From Melampsora larici-populina 98AG31 (taxonomy: Eukaryota; Basidiomycota; Pucciniomycetes; Pucciniales; Melampsoraceae): a DNA stretch of 64,000 nucleotides. Positions within the stretch are counted from its first letter, which is position 1. The number at the start of each line of letters is the position of its first letter. This document shows positions 32,379 to 44,525 of the stretch, piece after piece. The notes under the pieces were generated by a model. The model ran no database searches and was not told the origin of the DNA. It was given only the letters and a program-made list of their open reading frames with translations. The stretch covers positions 61,283 through 125,282 of the forward strand of contig NW_006768799.1 of NCBI RefSeq assembly GCF_000204055.1, read 5' to 3'. Position numbers and translations under genes: made by a program.

Positions 32379-34378
32379 GTTTCACGCTCGTTCTTCCAAT
32401 GTACATACCAATTTTTTCATGTGATCAGTGATCCGCTCCGACTCTTGACTTCTTTCCAGAACACTGCCGAGGAATCTTGTACTTATTGTAGATATGTGTA
32501 TACATGATGCAAGACATCAATTTAGCCAGTTTTTTGTGGTCACTTATGATGCTGTTTCGTGCACAAACTCGCTGACAGATGCGGAGACTTGCAATGCACG
32601 TTTGATTTAAAAATGTAGAACTTTGGTATATATCTACATGCATCACAGAAAGACTGATACCTTTCTCCCGCATTTCTAAGTGTCGCGCAGCATCTTGTAA
32701 AACAGCGTTACATTCCTATACCCGCTCTATCATCACCCGCTTCCGATAAAACCACACATGAGCCCCTCCATCGATCCATTCTTGTGAGGCGTGCAGGTGC
32801 ACAAGAGTGCCTATGTTACTCTTGTGTCAGAACAAGCCGCTATCAGCAGGATATAATCCTAGCTTCTAGGAACTGTCCTATCACGGACCAATAGAACAAC
32901 GACCCCTACATACGGGGTGGCATCCTACTAGGTCGTGGTTTGAGGGTGTTCCCAAAGGTAAGGAAGAGTAGGAGGATTGGTTCCACCAACCCTCATTCCT
33001 TACCCGTAGGACGAGAACAGCTTCGAGAAGTGAGGACTTCTCGACCGGAGAGGTGGGTGGGTTTTCAAACCAATGAGATCTCTAAAAGAGAGACTTGTAG
33101 GATCTCCAGAGTGCGGAAACAGGAAAGTGACGAGACTCGAGAGTGGTGGAGTATGGAGAGAAAAAAAAATCTGATTACATATCTCTCGCCACCACCCTTA
33201 AACTAAAATACGTTACAGGTGTGATCCAGCTGTCACAGGTGAATCTTTCCTCTAGAGTCTATCCGCACCTGTAGCTTTATAGCCTCTAGAAGTGTAAATT
33301 TAATCATGAGTGCCTTCGCGAGCTCTGGGCACACTGCCAAGAATTGAAGCAAGGCAAACGAAACTCGCGTAATCTAGAAATTTGGTAAGTGTCTCTTGAG
33401 ATTTATCCTCATCTATTGCATCTTCATTCTAGGACAAGAAGCCATATTAAAATTTGTTTTCCCTTTCAAACAACCGTCCATCTTAGTTCCTTCTGGAGCT
33501 GTATACATTGATGGAAGACCTGGATTTGGAAATATTTTTGACTTGCTGCATTGCTAAATCACTCAAAGTAGCAACCAAAGAAAGTTGTCTCTGTATTCCT
33601 TCAGTTGCGCGCAATTTGAACCTCGATGGAATTGTTGTGAATGTTAAAGAAACATGGATCTCACTGCTTTGATAAGGCTAAAGGCAACACTTTCAATGCG
33701 AAATGTCTTTGTAACACCAGTGCAACATGCTCAGGCAAATACATGCAATTGACTGACTCCGCGGATACAATAATTAATTCATACTTTGCAATCCTCTCAT
33801 GAAAACATTACATGGACATGAGATTTTGAAAGCTGAACCTTGTATTACATAATGTCAGATATAAGGCATGAAAGTGCTGCTTCAACTCCAACATCGAGAT
33901 GAAAGGGTGTAGGCAAGAGAAGTAGAACATGATCGCCAGTAGTATTCTAGTAGTTTTCAAAAGCGGAGACTTAAATAAACGTAGCATTTACTGATCAGAT
34001 ACATACAAAAAATAATCTAAAAGTAAGACCACATCATTAGACATTATTCGCCGTACAGGTATCTTCTAGTTTTGTGTTGTTAGGAAATTTGCTGAGTGGA
34101 TAGTGGAATGTGTACATTGTTAGGCTACAACTTGGGTAGAGAATCTTGAATGATGGGATTATTGCGGGCTAGTCTAGAAGTCTCAAATCAAGAACGCCGT
34201 ATGATTGATAAGTATAATAATAAGTATGGATGAAGATAATGTGAACAGTGTGTTCAATCCTGTTAGAAGATGTGATGCCGAGCTGTTGGCAGAATTAGAA
34301 GGAGATGATAAGGTGTGAAGGATACTGATAACAAATCATAGTATCTGTCAGCGAAATGAAAATGACGATTTGTACGAC
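32379..34378. other. Intergenic stretch with hairpin-rich segment
   Basis: No gene is supported. At about 32957-33003 GTAAGGAA pairs with TTCCTTAC and encloses TTGGTT/ACCAA. Next to it CGAGAAGT/ACTTCTCG (about 33020-33040) forms an 8-bp perfect hairpin. A TE fragment or LTR leader is possible. 33300-34378 shows only short AT-rich ORFs and the 3' side of the Vps62-like gene. Confidence 0.45.
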
Positions 34379-35992
34379 TCATGCTGACCTGGGGAGATGT
34401 TCTTGAGGTTTACAATCCGAAGATGAACATATATAGCCTCTTGATAAAGATTTAGATTGAGGTCCTAATGGCCCATCATCGTAAAAGCATTCAGAACCGA
34501 TACATGTCTGGTGCTAAAAACGTAGACGAGTGACAATGATTAGAATCTCAACATTGTTGGTCTGATTACATATGTGTGGGCTACTTACTGGGTTTGATAT
34601 TGGATACTTTTGATCACCCCAATATCCCAAGAATTCCAACCAGCCAAGACCATTTGGGTCTTGGGCTGCTTGAGGAGTATCACCAGTGTAAGAGAAGCCG
34701 GCCTCATTTGAGTAGTAATATGCTTGGTAATTTTGTGTCAAGTCCCACAGATGGCCTTTGTCTGTGACATCATAAATGGGAATTTGAAGGCCTGTGTAGT
34801 TTTGAATGCCGACTTCTGGATACATCTGGAAGTGCAAGTGGTAAGGGAAAGTTTTCTGTTAGAATGACTGTGATGTGATAGTTATGATTATCGATAAACT
34901 ACTTGCCCCATGAGTTCCATTCGCTGAATACACAATTGGACGGTTGTCTTTCTTCTCCAGGACATCAAAGTTGAAAGCGCCATTCCCCAAGACGACTTCT
35001 CCCCCGTGTGCCTCAGGGGCAACATATACTGGTTTTCCATCACGAAACCTGATCATTGTATGTTCCTGTGAGTACATGAAATGGTTTCGAAGAATTAGCT
35101 CTATATTGCGTATTAATTCTTTACATGACTCCTCATAAACTGACCCAGTCACCGACGTGATCACCGAAACGATTGTTATAGAAATAGTTGCCTTGATTAT
35201 ATGCGTAAAAAAATAGATAAAACACGTCCACCCATCCTGGTCCAACTTCAAATCAGACATGAATATATCTATCGTCAACTGAGAATATACGTACGATGTA
35301 ATAGCTAACTAATATAATGGAGTACATACCCTGTTGTGACTTATCCATTGCGATGATGATGGCAGCAGCTTTTGATTTCCCAGTCGAATCGGGTGGTCCG
35401 ACCCCGTACAGCCTGAGTATGGTTTTCAGTAATGAAAAGACAGCCGGGCACAGTCCGGGGTTTTAGGGAAGAAATTATGACGTCAGTACATGTCTTGATC
35501 GCTGGCTGGTAAATAACGGGGCATTACCAGGGATCTTTTGGCTCTTTGAAAATATCGCTTTGTGATGTAAGATAGACTTTACTCTGATCTGGGCCTTGTC
35601 CTAGTTTATCTGCGTGAAGATATGTTTCGGAACTTGAGCCCATGACTGATGGGAATTGGGGGATGACCGTATAATTAACTTCTGGTGCCACATTTGTTAA
35701 AAATGATTTGATATCCGCAGGATAAAAAATTTCCTAATGTTCAAATTTGCTTCAGATCTCGTATTACCGTTGATAGAAAACTTAGGTTGGTAAGGAAATG
35801 ATAGCCGACCTGAGAGTGAAGATAGACGTAGGGGGCGAATTCGAGTGCATAACTCGGAAGGGTTTGATTGGGAAGGAAGTCAACCTTGGGATCAGGTAGG
35901 CTGAAGGCCCTTAGTTCAAGTAGTACGCTTGATAAAACATTCAATCCGATAAGAATATAATGAGAGTGAAGTCTGGTTGGACATGTGATCAT
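34379..35992 (-). CDS. Secreted Vps62-like protein
   Basis: The seven-exon model is 35992-35810, 35733-35528, 35412-35330, 35236-35145, 35065-34907, 34825-34589 and 34513-34379 (365 codons). All joins keep frame. The fifth intron has a GC-AG border (GCAAGT...CTTCCAG). The N-terminus has a signal-like segment (YILIGLNVLSSVLLELRA). The body matches the fungal Vps62-related family: DVFYLFFYAYNQGNYFYNNR, GDHVGDWEHTMIRFRDGKPV, YVAPEAHGGEV, IVYSANGTHGMYPE and GWLEFLGYWGDQKYP. The C-terminal tail has cysteines (HQTCIGSECFYDDG). Vps62-type proteins are linked to vacuolar sorting in yeast, but many fungal members are secreted. The exact role here is unknown. An in-frame ATG at 36073 would extend the N-terminus by 27 residues and would bury the signal, so 35992 is preferred. 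TTATAAG near 36188 may be its TATA box. Confidence 0.85.
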
Positions 35993-38800
35993 TTTGATTT
36001 GCCAAAGGAAAGTAAGTGAGCTTGATGGTTGAAGATGAAATTGAATTATGTCGGGTGGTGTAGTGAAAGTCAAACCGTTGAGGTTGAATATGTTGGTTGG
36101 GGGGTTGAACGCTTTGTGAAAAGGGTACGAGAAGATGTTAATGAAAATGGAAGTACCTCGACATGTTCATTGCTCTGAGCCGAGCTTATAAGGAGATGAA
36201 AACTCATTGTTCAGTCAGTTTAATTATGAAGGCGATTCGGTATCATAAAAATGGCAAGACAGAACCTGCGTCTCATTAGAATCAATTTCCTTAATTGAAT
36301 AAAGTTGTAGTTGGTCAGACTGATTTAGTCTTAGGAAGGAGGTGGGCCATATTCCATCTGATGGCAAATACTTGAGCTAACTTCTACTCGATAAACTTTT
36401 CAGCAGTTAGTACCAGCCAGTATCTGAACCAAATTCACGTCTGAGGACCATCTCTCTTCCAGCGGTACTGTGCTTCAGCTTATTCTAACATCTTTTGCCG
36501 GTTCAGAGATCATTGGCGGATCAACTAATGAATCACTTCGAATCACAGGATTGCCATAATAGACAGGTCTGAATTAATTCGGGTTGGTAAGTCAAGCGAG
36601 AGTTGAAAACCCCCGTAATGCAGAAACGACTAGTCTACAGCGGCACAGGGTAGGACATAAATCCAATGGCTTTTCAATCGAAGGGACTATCTTCACCAGA
36701 CTTTCTAACAATTTCAGCACGCATGAACCAGCTGAGCTTTGCGAACAATGTGAGAGTGCTGTGGCAGAATCAAATCATCGGCAAAATTTAAAATTTAAGA
36801 TCCTCAACAAGCAAGGAAAGACGTCGAATCATCATATATAGTTTACAACTATTGTCAAACTCCGCCAAGCGATCAGGCTAAGCTCTTCATGATGAGGTAG
36901 GTTTCCGAAAATTGTGATTCCATTTCATGCAGTCTTTGTTTACTAACCTTAAGCACCCTCATGAAGGCATTAACAATCCTCAGCCGGTCCCTTGGAGCTG
37001 TTGAGAATCAGGTACGCTGAAGTGTTTTGATGCACAAATTGGTAAGCTCTGTACGCTCCCCTACATACTGTTAAGGATGACACCGCGGGAATTAATAAGA
37101 CCAAAATCCGATTGAGCGAAATTGCGGTGTCCGAGTCCGCAATTCCGCTCCATCGTGGATCAGTTCACAACTCGTTCGCATTATGTTCACAAGGGCAAGA
37201 AATACAAGAGTCAAAGACAAGCACTACGAAAAGAACTAAAGAAGGAGAAAAAAACAAGGTTGACATCAACTCGGCATCAAGACTTTTAGACACACCAGAA
37301 GTGTTCCCATATCTCGCACAATTTATCAAAGACACAGGCAGATTCAAATATTTGAAGACATATTTAGAGAATTAAAATTATGCAATCGTTTCTTTTCCTA
37401 TGGCTTTGTTTCTATTTTTTTTGTCTCCATTCTAATTTCTTTTGTCTATAACTTCTGGGCGCGTCATTACCACAAGGAAACTTGTGTAAAGGCTTGGTAG
37501 TCCGATACAAAGTAGATTCAAAAGATGTTGTAAACTTTTATAGTACTTACATTAGACATACAAAAAGCCAGTCAGTGCGATATGTGAAATCAAAAGCACT
37601 TAAAAATACAAAAGAAGTTTTAAAAAAATGTTCACAAGTTTTCCTCGAGTTTCCCTGTCAATCCTATGTATATATACACAGCCGTTTCAACAAAGATTGA
37701 TTTTCTTTTAAAATCTCGCCAATGTACAAAACACGGGTTTTGTCCCTCACTTGATTTTGTCTCTCCGCTAATTGGAAGATGGTGACTTCACACCAAAGGA
37801 ACGACGTGTGGAGAGTTTCCATGGTCGTGGAGAGAGGGTGACAGGAGAGTAGAGTCTTCCCATGTCACGGCTAGTGACAGGGGAGGTGACCCGCGGGGGA
37901 GAAGTGGCGTCTCTGGCGTGAAGATTTTCAACCTTTAGACCACTTCTACTCAGCACCCACAGAGGATTACATTCTATGTTCTCTAGCCGTCGGAAATTTT
38001 TTTCTCTAAGTCTCACAATTTCTCTCATACAAAAATTTTCTTTTCTTTTTGACCCACTCACCTCCCTAGGCTAGAACCGTACTCTCTGGGTCCACAGGTC
38101 TGTCGGGCTTTGGGGTAGGCAGACACCGGGGGTGATCTGTTCAGGCTGATCCTGCGACGGTCCCGGTTGAGACCTACCCTCCCACAAAGCCCCCCCCCAC
38201 CCTAGCATGTACTTAGTTAATTGTAGGTTATGTTAGCACGACCTGGGTTCAGGAAAAGATATATAAAGAAATATATACAATAGACGGGCTAGTCCAACCC
38301 AAATGTAATAGAGATGGAATACAGAAAATAATAAACCTGTAATCCAGTCTTGTCTTTGGGTTTAGCCGCTGCAGAGACAACTTTAACCAAAAAAAAGTTG
38401 TCAACCCTTCTTGAAACAGCTGTACACACAAAATACATGAACAAAGGCCCCTTTCAGAGCAAAGATTTACCTTTGAGAATGTTTAGCAAATCCAGAGTTG
38501 ATGACTGAGGAATCTGTAAACATAGTGGACTCAGGATTATTGAGAACTTAGAAGGATGAAGGGTGACCAGTTGACCCAAGCCATTTGCAGCTCAAGGGAA
38601 ACTTGTGAAAGTAATGTGAACAAGTTGTGAACTAGATCCACAATTGAGCAGAATTGCGGACTTGTACACCACAATCTCACTCAATTGGGTTTTGAAATTA
38701 TTGATTCCTGCGGTGTGAGTGTAATCATTAAGTCCAATCCAGATGAAACATATTGTAGTTTACAGCCGGCATACATACTGAGGCTTCTGCTAAAGATGTA
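35993..38800. other. Intergenic AT-rich stretch
   Basis: No firm gene. 37112-37375 is an 88-codon plus-strand ORF ending with a protein-like tail (DTPEVFPYLAQFIKDTGRF), unrecognised and without support. 38113-38190 holds an imperfect hairpin (gggctttggggtagg with cctaccctcccacaaagccc) next to GC-rich sequence, perhaps a transposon end. Several 60-100 codon ORFs appear random. Confidence 0.4.
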
Positions 38801-38821
38801 AACTCAACAAAGTCCCACACT

Positions 38822-39970
38822 CGCCTCAAGCAAGGCTGAAGTGAGCAAGAGACTTACACCAAACTTGCACGCTCCATAACCTTGCGGTAGAGACTTTTGC
38901 AGGGAGCCTCCATCATTGGCTTTTATCTCATTCCACACCAAGGATTTTGGTATGGTCCAAAGAGAAAAAATATCTCTGGCACATATTGTACAAATTTTTA
39001 ACAGACAAAACTGCTCCCTCATGAACAAAATTGCTACAAAGCTTTGGCTTCAATGGCAACTCCACATGTAAATCACACATGTAACTGCTGCAAATAGGAA
39101 GTGTTGGTGAGAATGGTTGGTTTTGTTATACCATTATTCACATAACAAGAGCCCTTTCCTAGGTGAAGAATTTGTGCAATATGTGTCTTACTCTGGCACA
39201 TATTTCTTTCCATTGGACCATGGCTGAATCCTTGGTGTGGAAAAAAGATAAAGGGGATTGAAGGAAGCACCCTGCAAAACCCTTTACCCCAAGGTTATGG
39301 AGCATACAAGTTTGGTGTAAGTCCCTTGCTCAAGGCGGGCATGGGAATTTAAGTTTACTGAAGATGCAGCTCGCTCAAACTCATTAAATTCCTAACTTAA
39401 CAAGGTCCCTCAGGCTCAACACCTGTCAATCAACAAGTTGAATCATGATGTTTTTTATGCATTGCTTAAAGTGCCTCCTGAGCCGTAGGCTATCAGACAC
39501 TTTAACTACTTGTGCTCTGCTCTGGTAAAAATCCCTGTGGGGAAACAGACACATGCTGGCTGTCTAAGGTATTACAAGTGTTAATGGGGTACATGCGGTG
39601 GCACTAAAGGATGGTGTATACTGAATGATTGGATAAGGGGGTTGTGAGTTCTTAAACTTTCTTGAGGGGATTCCTCTTCTGTTATACCAATTGATGCTGG
39701 AAAAATTGGTGGAACATATTGTGGTGGTACTTTGGTTTTGATGTTTGTGCCTGTTGGATGATTGCAAAAAGTGGATGGTGATTTGGTAGCGGTTGGCAGG
39801 AAATCCTTCATGTGCTTGCTAAAAGGAGGTAAAGAAGATCCTCTCCGCCAAGAAGAGCTTAAGCCCTCAGGCCAAAAAGCTGACCTTTGGGGTAAGTCCC
39901 TCTGGTGAAGACATCCTAATTCAACTTGTTGATTGACAGGTGTTGAGCCTTGAGGGACTGTTTTAAGTTA
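38822..39970. repeat. Nested foldback (inverted repeat) structure
   Basis: Two sets of inverted repeats are visible. Arms of about 170-180 bp at 38822-39005 and about 39165-39345 share words such as agacttacaccaaacttg / caagtttggtgtaagtc, ctccataaccttg / caaggttatggag and ctggcacatattg. Arms of about 55 bp at 39393-39446 and 39919-39970 share ctcaacacctgtcaatcaac. The arms are roughly 80-90% alike by eye. No transposase is present. A foldback or MITE-like element is the likely origin. Confidence 0.65.
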
Positions 39971-42057
39971 GATTAAATTCCCTCCCTCACAAGGTGTGAT
40001 GTTCCTTTGAGAGAGGGACCTGATTGGGTTTAATCAAATGCCTGTGTCCAATGGCAGATTGCAAATAGAGTCTATAGAGTCTATGTAAGAAAGGGCATGA
40101 GCTGCTACAACAGCATATGTATCACCTTACTTTAGGCGCTGTGATCTGGCTGTGAGGCCATGTTGAATCCGTCTTTGGCCATGGGATACTCAGGAAAGTT
40201 ACCATCTTGCAGCATCAGGCAGGCCCTGGTATGGGCCAGCCCTTTTTGAGCTAGTTTGAGAGCTTGGAAGGTGTTCTCAATAACATGGATCATTCACAAT
40301 TGAGCATGTCACCAAGAAGTGTAGAGCAAGAAAACAAACAAGTGTAAAGAAAAAACACCATAGCGAATAATTAAACATGAGAAAAAACTGTGAGAATTGA
40401 TGAGTGTAAAGAAAACATAGAGAGGCAGGCTCAGCCCCAATCGGAACTGGAGCAGGGTCTTTGTCTCTGCATCAGGTTAGGGCTTAGATGGTGGGCTTGA
40501 CATTGACCTAGCCTTGGATACGCTTGGGTACACTCAGCCAGACATGCAGTAATTATAAAAAAGAACCATGTAATATTTTAAGGATCCTATTTAAAGTAAA
40601 CACAAACAAATACTTGTATATAATAACAAATTAGACATATAGGGTGCAAACTGTCAATTCCTATCTTAGTTCTTATTCAGTCATCATGTTTACTTCTCTT
40701 TATTTTTCTGTTTCTACATGATAATCAAAAGAAAGCACATCTATGGTTTAATATACAAATTGCACATGAATAACTTGTGAAGATGATACTTTGTGATTTT
40801 TTTCATCACTAGAGAATAGGTGGGCCCACCCGCGTACAGTTCCCAGTGTTAGTACTCCAATAACACCCGGGAATAAAGATTTGTTACATTTCAAGTTAAG
40901 ATACACAGTTGGCATATTATTATGATCAAAAAGATTCCAATGCGGCCCCTAACACACATATTTTAGAATGCAGTACCCTTCACCGTGCTTGACTATTGTG
41001 GCAACCATCAAGCCCCACTTAATTGGGTAACTTTTCAAAAAAGATGGCACAAGTCACAAATATCACTCAATTCACAAATCAAGATATTTTTGGGGTCCTC
41101 TCCTTTAGGGCTATTCAAAAATATCCTCATAAGACTGATTTTCAAAGTTCTGGTATCTTTTGATTTTTGATGGTCAAGGGCACACCAAATGAAAATCAGA
41201 TTGTTTGTTGTAATTACAGATTACCTGGTCCGTGGCTTCTTGTCTCTTGATGGTTGCCACTATACTTCAGCCAAATCACCTGTGCTTGTAAAAAGTTTAG
41301 GTATATCTACAATCCAGATTCAACACCAAAATGGTTCCTTGCTGCAGTATGGCATATTCTCAGCCTTCTGATTCCAGAGGAAGATATCAGCATAATATTG
41401 GTCTATTGATACATTGATCACTCATGCTCCAGGAACCCCTCAAATAACTTCTCAACAAAATGTTTGCCCACAGCTGGTCCAATTCTTTATAATGTGGCAT
41501 TCTGGTTAAAAACTTCCCGTGTTTATGAGAAACAGCACAAGACAAGGAGATGAAAATGAATTGCGAAACAACAAACAACACTCTAACTTACAGATTATAA
41601 CCAGCACTGTTCCAGGTGTTGTGAGCAATTGCAGGTGGAGTTGGCTTAACAATCACCATTTTCAAAGCCAATGTTCATGTCCCATTACCTCAAGATTTAC
41701 CTAATCCATATTGCTCAGCCTCCTGAACCTCAAAACTTGTCTTTGTTCAACAACAAATGTTCTGGCAATGACCCAATGACTGGTGTTCCAACTCAGGTTT
41801 TGGGTGTGCGGATATTTTTTTAGGTGTTCCAAGGCCTGTTTCTCCTTGTTCTTTTTTGAAGCGAGGCACTTCTTATTGAGAAGAATGGCTAAAAGATCAT
41901 GTTATTTTGTTATTCAATCATTGCAAGTCTAAACAAAGCCATCTAGTCATAGGCTACATCATCAGGGTTCCATGGATTCCCAGAGCCATCTACTACCAAA
42001 GCATTGACATTCAAGGGGAAAAGGGAATGGACAGAATTGATATCAGAAATCTCAAAA
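39971..42057. other. Gene-free AT-rich stretch
   Basis: I see no gene, tRNA or clear repeat end. Only short ORFs with no recognisable motif are present. Confidence 0.5.
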
Positions 42058-44525
42058 TCAAAAAAGGGTACTTATAAGCTCATTGAAACCTGTATTCATT
42101 GGTAAAAGAATGGGATCAATGAGTGAATCATATGGAAAAAAGGTGCCAGTCTCAAATTGGTTGAGCTGATCATCAGGTCCCAAAAAACCTCTAGGAAAGT
42201 CCTCCAGACTGTCTTTGACAACTTTGATTTTTGTAACTGCACTGGGTTCCATAGGTTCAGTTTGAATTAGCAATGAGAGTCCAACCTGTGAAATCATAGT
42301 TAAATTAATATTGGTTATTTGTGATTGTCTTTGGTCTTTGCTGCCCCCAGGTCCAAAAACAAGCTTTTGACTTAGCCTGCATGGGCTACAAGACACTACC
42401 AGGATGAAGTGATTTTCCCAAGTAAAAAATGAATACATTTAGAGCAAAAAATGATTGAAAATGCAGTTGATCAGCATTAAATCAGCATTAAATCAGCATT
42501 ATTCGGCATTAAATGAGCATTTTTGATTAAAAATGCATTAAATGTAATCATTTTTTCCTTGGGAAAATTACCTTTTGCTGGGAGTGAGATCAAGTACTTC
42601 ATTGCAAAAGTATTGAGTTGAGTGGTTTGGAGAGTTGAATGTAGATTGAGCCAGTAATTAAGTGCACATTCATCTGAGAAGAAAGAAATCAGTTGCACTA
42701 GAAGTAGGACCAAAATAAAATGACAACAACTGACAAGTATTTTTACTAGGAAAAAGACCTGTCCCATTGAGGTAGAGTTGCACTTGATTCTTCAAATTAT
42801 TACAGTCTGCCGTTGAGTATTCCCATAGTTGAGCTAATGTATCAACAATTTTCTTGACAACCTTAATTGAATACTCTTCCAATACAGCAATGCAATAATG
42901 TAGATTGGTTCATTGTGTCTTTGGCTTGTTTATCAATATATGAGAGACATTGTTTTCTAAAAATTTATATAGTTTGGCCAGACAGACACATTGATCTTGC
43001 TGATACATAAGTGGAAACCTAAGATATCCTTCCATATGTCACCAACAGAGGCTGTGACATGTTCTAGACAAGCCAATGTGTCAACTACTGGTTTGAGGAA
43101 GATTACAAGAGCTTTATTTGCAGTGAATTGGTTGTGAGTATGAGTGATGTTCCAAAATTTGGTTTGCATGCTTGCATTTGATATCAAGTGGTCATCAGCC
43201 ATCTCAAAACATTTCAGACATCCCAGTTCATGCATATTCCTTCCTCCAAGAAGCTAAGTGTTTGCTAAAGAATGCGCATGAATTGAAGTAATTAACTATG
43301 TTTTTTTATTTGAATTTACAGCTTGTACCATAAGTGGATGACTGAGTATGTCCTTTGCAAGGTTGTTGAATGTGTGTAAGACACGTGCTAATCCAATAAA
43401 GTGTGGGTGAGCTTTGTTAATTAGAGACTAAAGTGTAGTAACAATTAAAGATCAAAGACAAATTCTAAAAGGCAAGGAATTGTCAAAAAGAAAAAGAAAA
43501 GTAATGACTCAAAAATTAACCACTGAAGATGGCAAGTCAGTAACAACTGCATTGATCTGATCCCAATTAATGTCAGATTGTGCCAGGGTTTCATTGAGTG
43601 CTGAGACCAAGTTTTCCAGAGGTGTGTTGATTCTGGTGAATGTCAAGTGCCTCAAAAACATGCTTGAACTCAGTTCCATGTGAGAGGATGACAGCATATA
43701 CACTGTTACTTCCAAGATCAATCCAACCATCTAAAGATACTGTAAGACAACTATGTTGTTTAAGATCTTGGTGCATCTCAATTACACACCTTGTGCAAAG
43801 CTTGGGAATAATCCAAACCATCATCATATGTCTAGAGGGAGGCTTGTATGTGACATCCAAAACACACTTTGAAAGAGTTTGAAATACCTGTTATGGAGGA
43901 AAGAAAATGGAATATGACTTGTTATCAGAGACCTGAGATATTTGTACACTTTCTTGCTTTGTTCAATGAAGTGATGGTTGTTTTTCTTTGTAAAGTTCAG
44001 AGCAATCTTTTCTTCAGGAGGGACAACAGGAGCAACAGATCATGAAGTTTATGCTGGCTGTAGTGTCTTATTTTTGTTGTTGGTGCCGTTGTTGATTAGT
44101 GGCCAGTATTTGGATAACTTATTGGCTGGTATAAGTTTGCATTTGAAGCTCATGTGGGCCAGAAGATAAGAAGGCTTCCCATCCATTATCTGCTGACAAT
44201 ATTTTCATCAGGCCATCTGTCACCCCTTGGTTGAATCTTGTTCTTCAGACATCTTGAAGCCTATCCATTGTATTTTACAGCTGTTTCCAACTGGAATCCA
44301 CATGTATTTTTTTGATGAACTTGGAGATCTCAAGTGCTGTGGCTTCAATTGTTTGTCTTCTGGAATTGTGGCTTTGCACTGAGGTAAGATGTTGGGCAGA
44401 TCAGGATTGGTAGGTAGGAGGTTGTAATATATACAATGCCATCTTATATGTGCCCCCCAAAAGGTCTGCCAACCCCCATTTTTTGAAACATTCTGTGCAA
44501 AGCACTTTTTTTGTGCTGCTTCCAC
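42058..44525 (-). pseudogene. Decayed hAT-family transposase
   Basis: Minus-strand pieces in several frames follow hAT order. 44525-44220 has cysteines in a BED-like setting but is unclear. 43860-43509 has the DUF659-type block (HSCLTVSLDGWIDLGSNSVY, HVFEALDIHQNQHT). 43235-42957 reads HNQFTANKALVIFLKPVVDT and CLEHVTASVGDIWKDILGF. 42882-42670 lies next. 42767-42480 reads ECALNYWLNLHSTLQTTQLN and TFAMKYLISLPAKG, matching the position of the C-terminal dimerisation domain. Stops and frame shifts separate them. Some gaps could be introns, but I cannot join them cleanly. TIRs and 8-bp duplications were not found. Confidence 0.65.

Noticed and set aside
36584..37375. Two plus-strand ORFs as a small gene
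   Set aside because: Frames differ, no convincing splice pair was found and no motif is recognised.
43640..43882. Plus-strand ORF of 80 codons
   Set aside because: Antisense of the hAT transposase DUF659-like segment.
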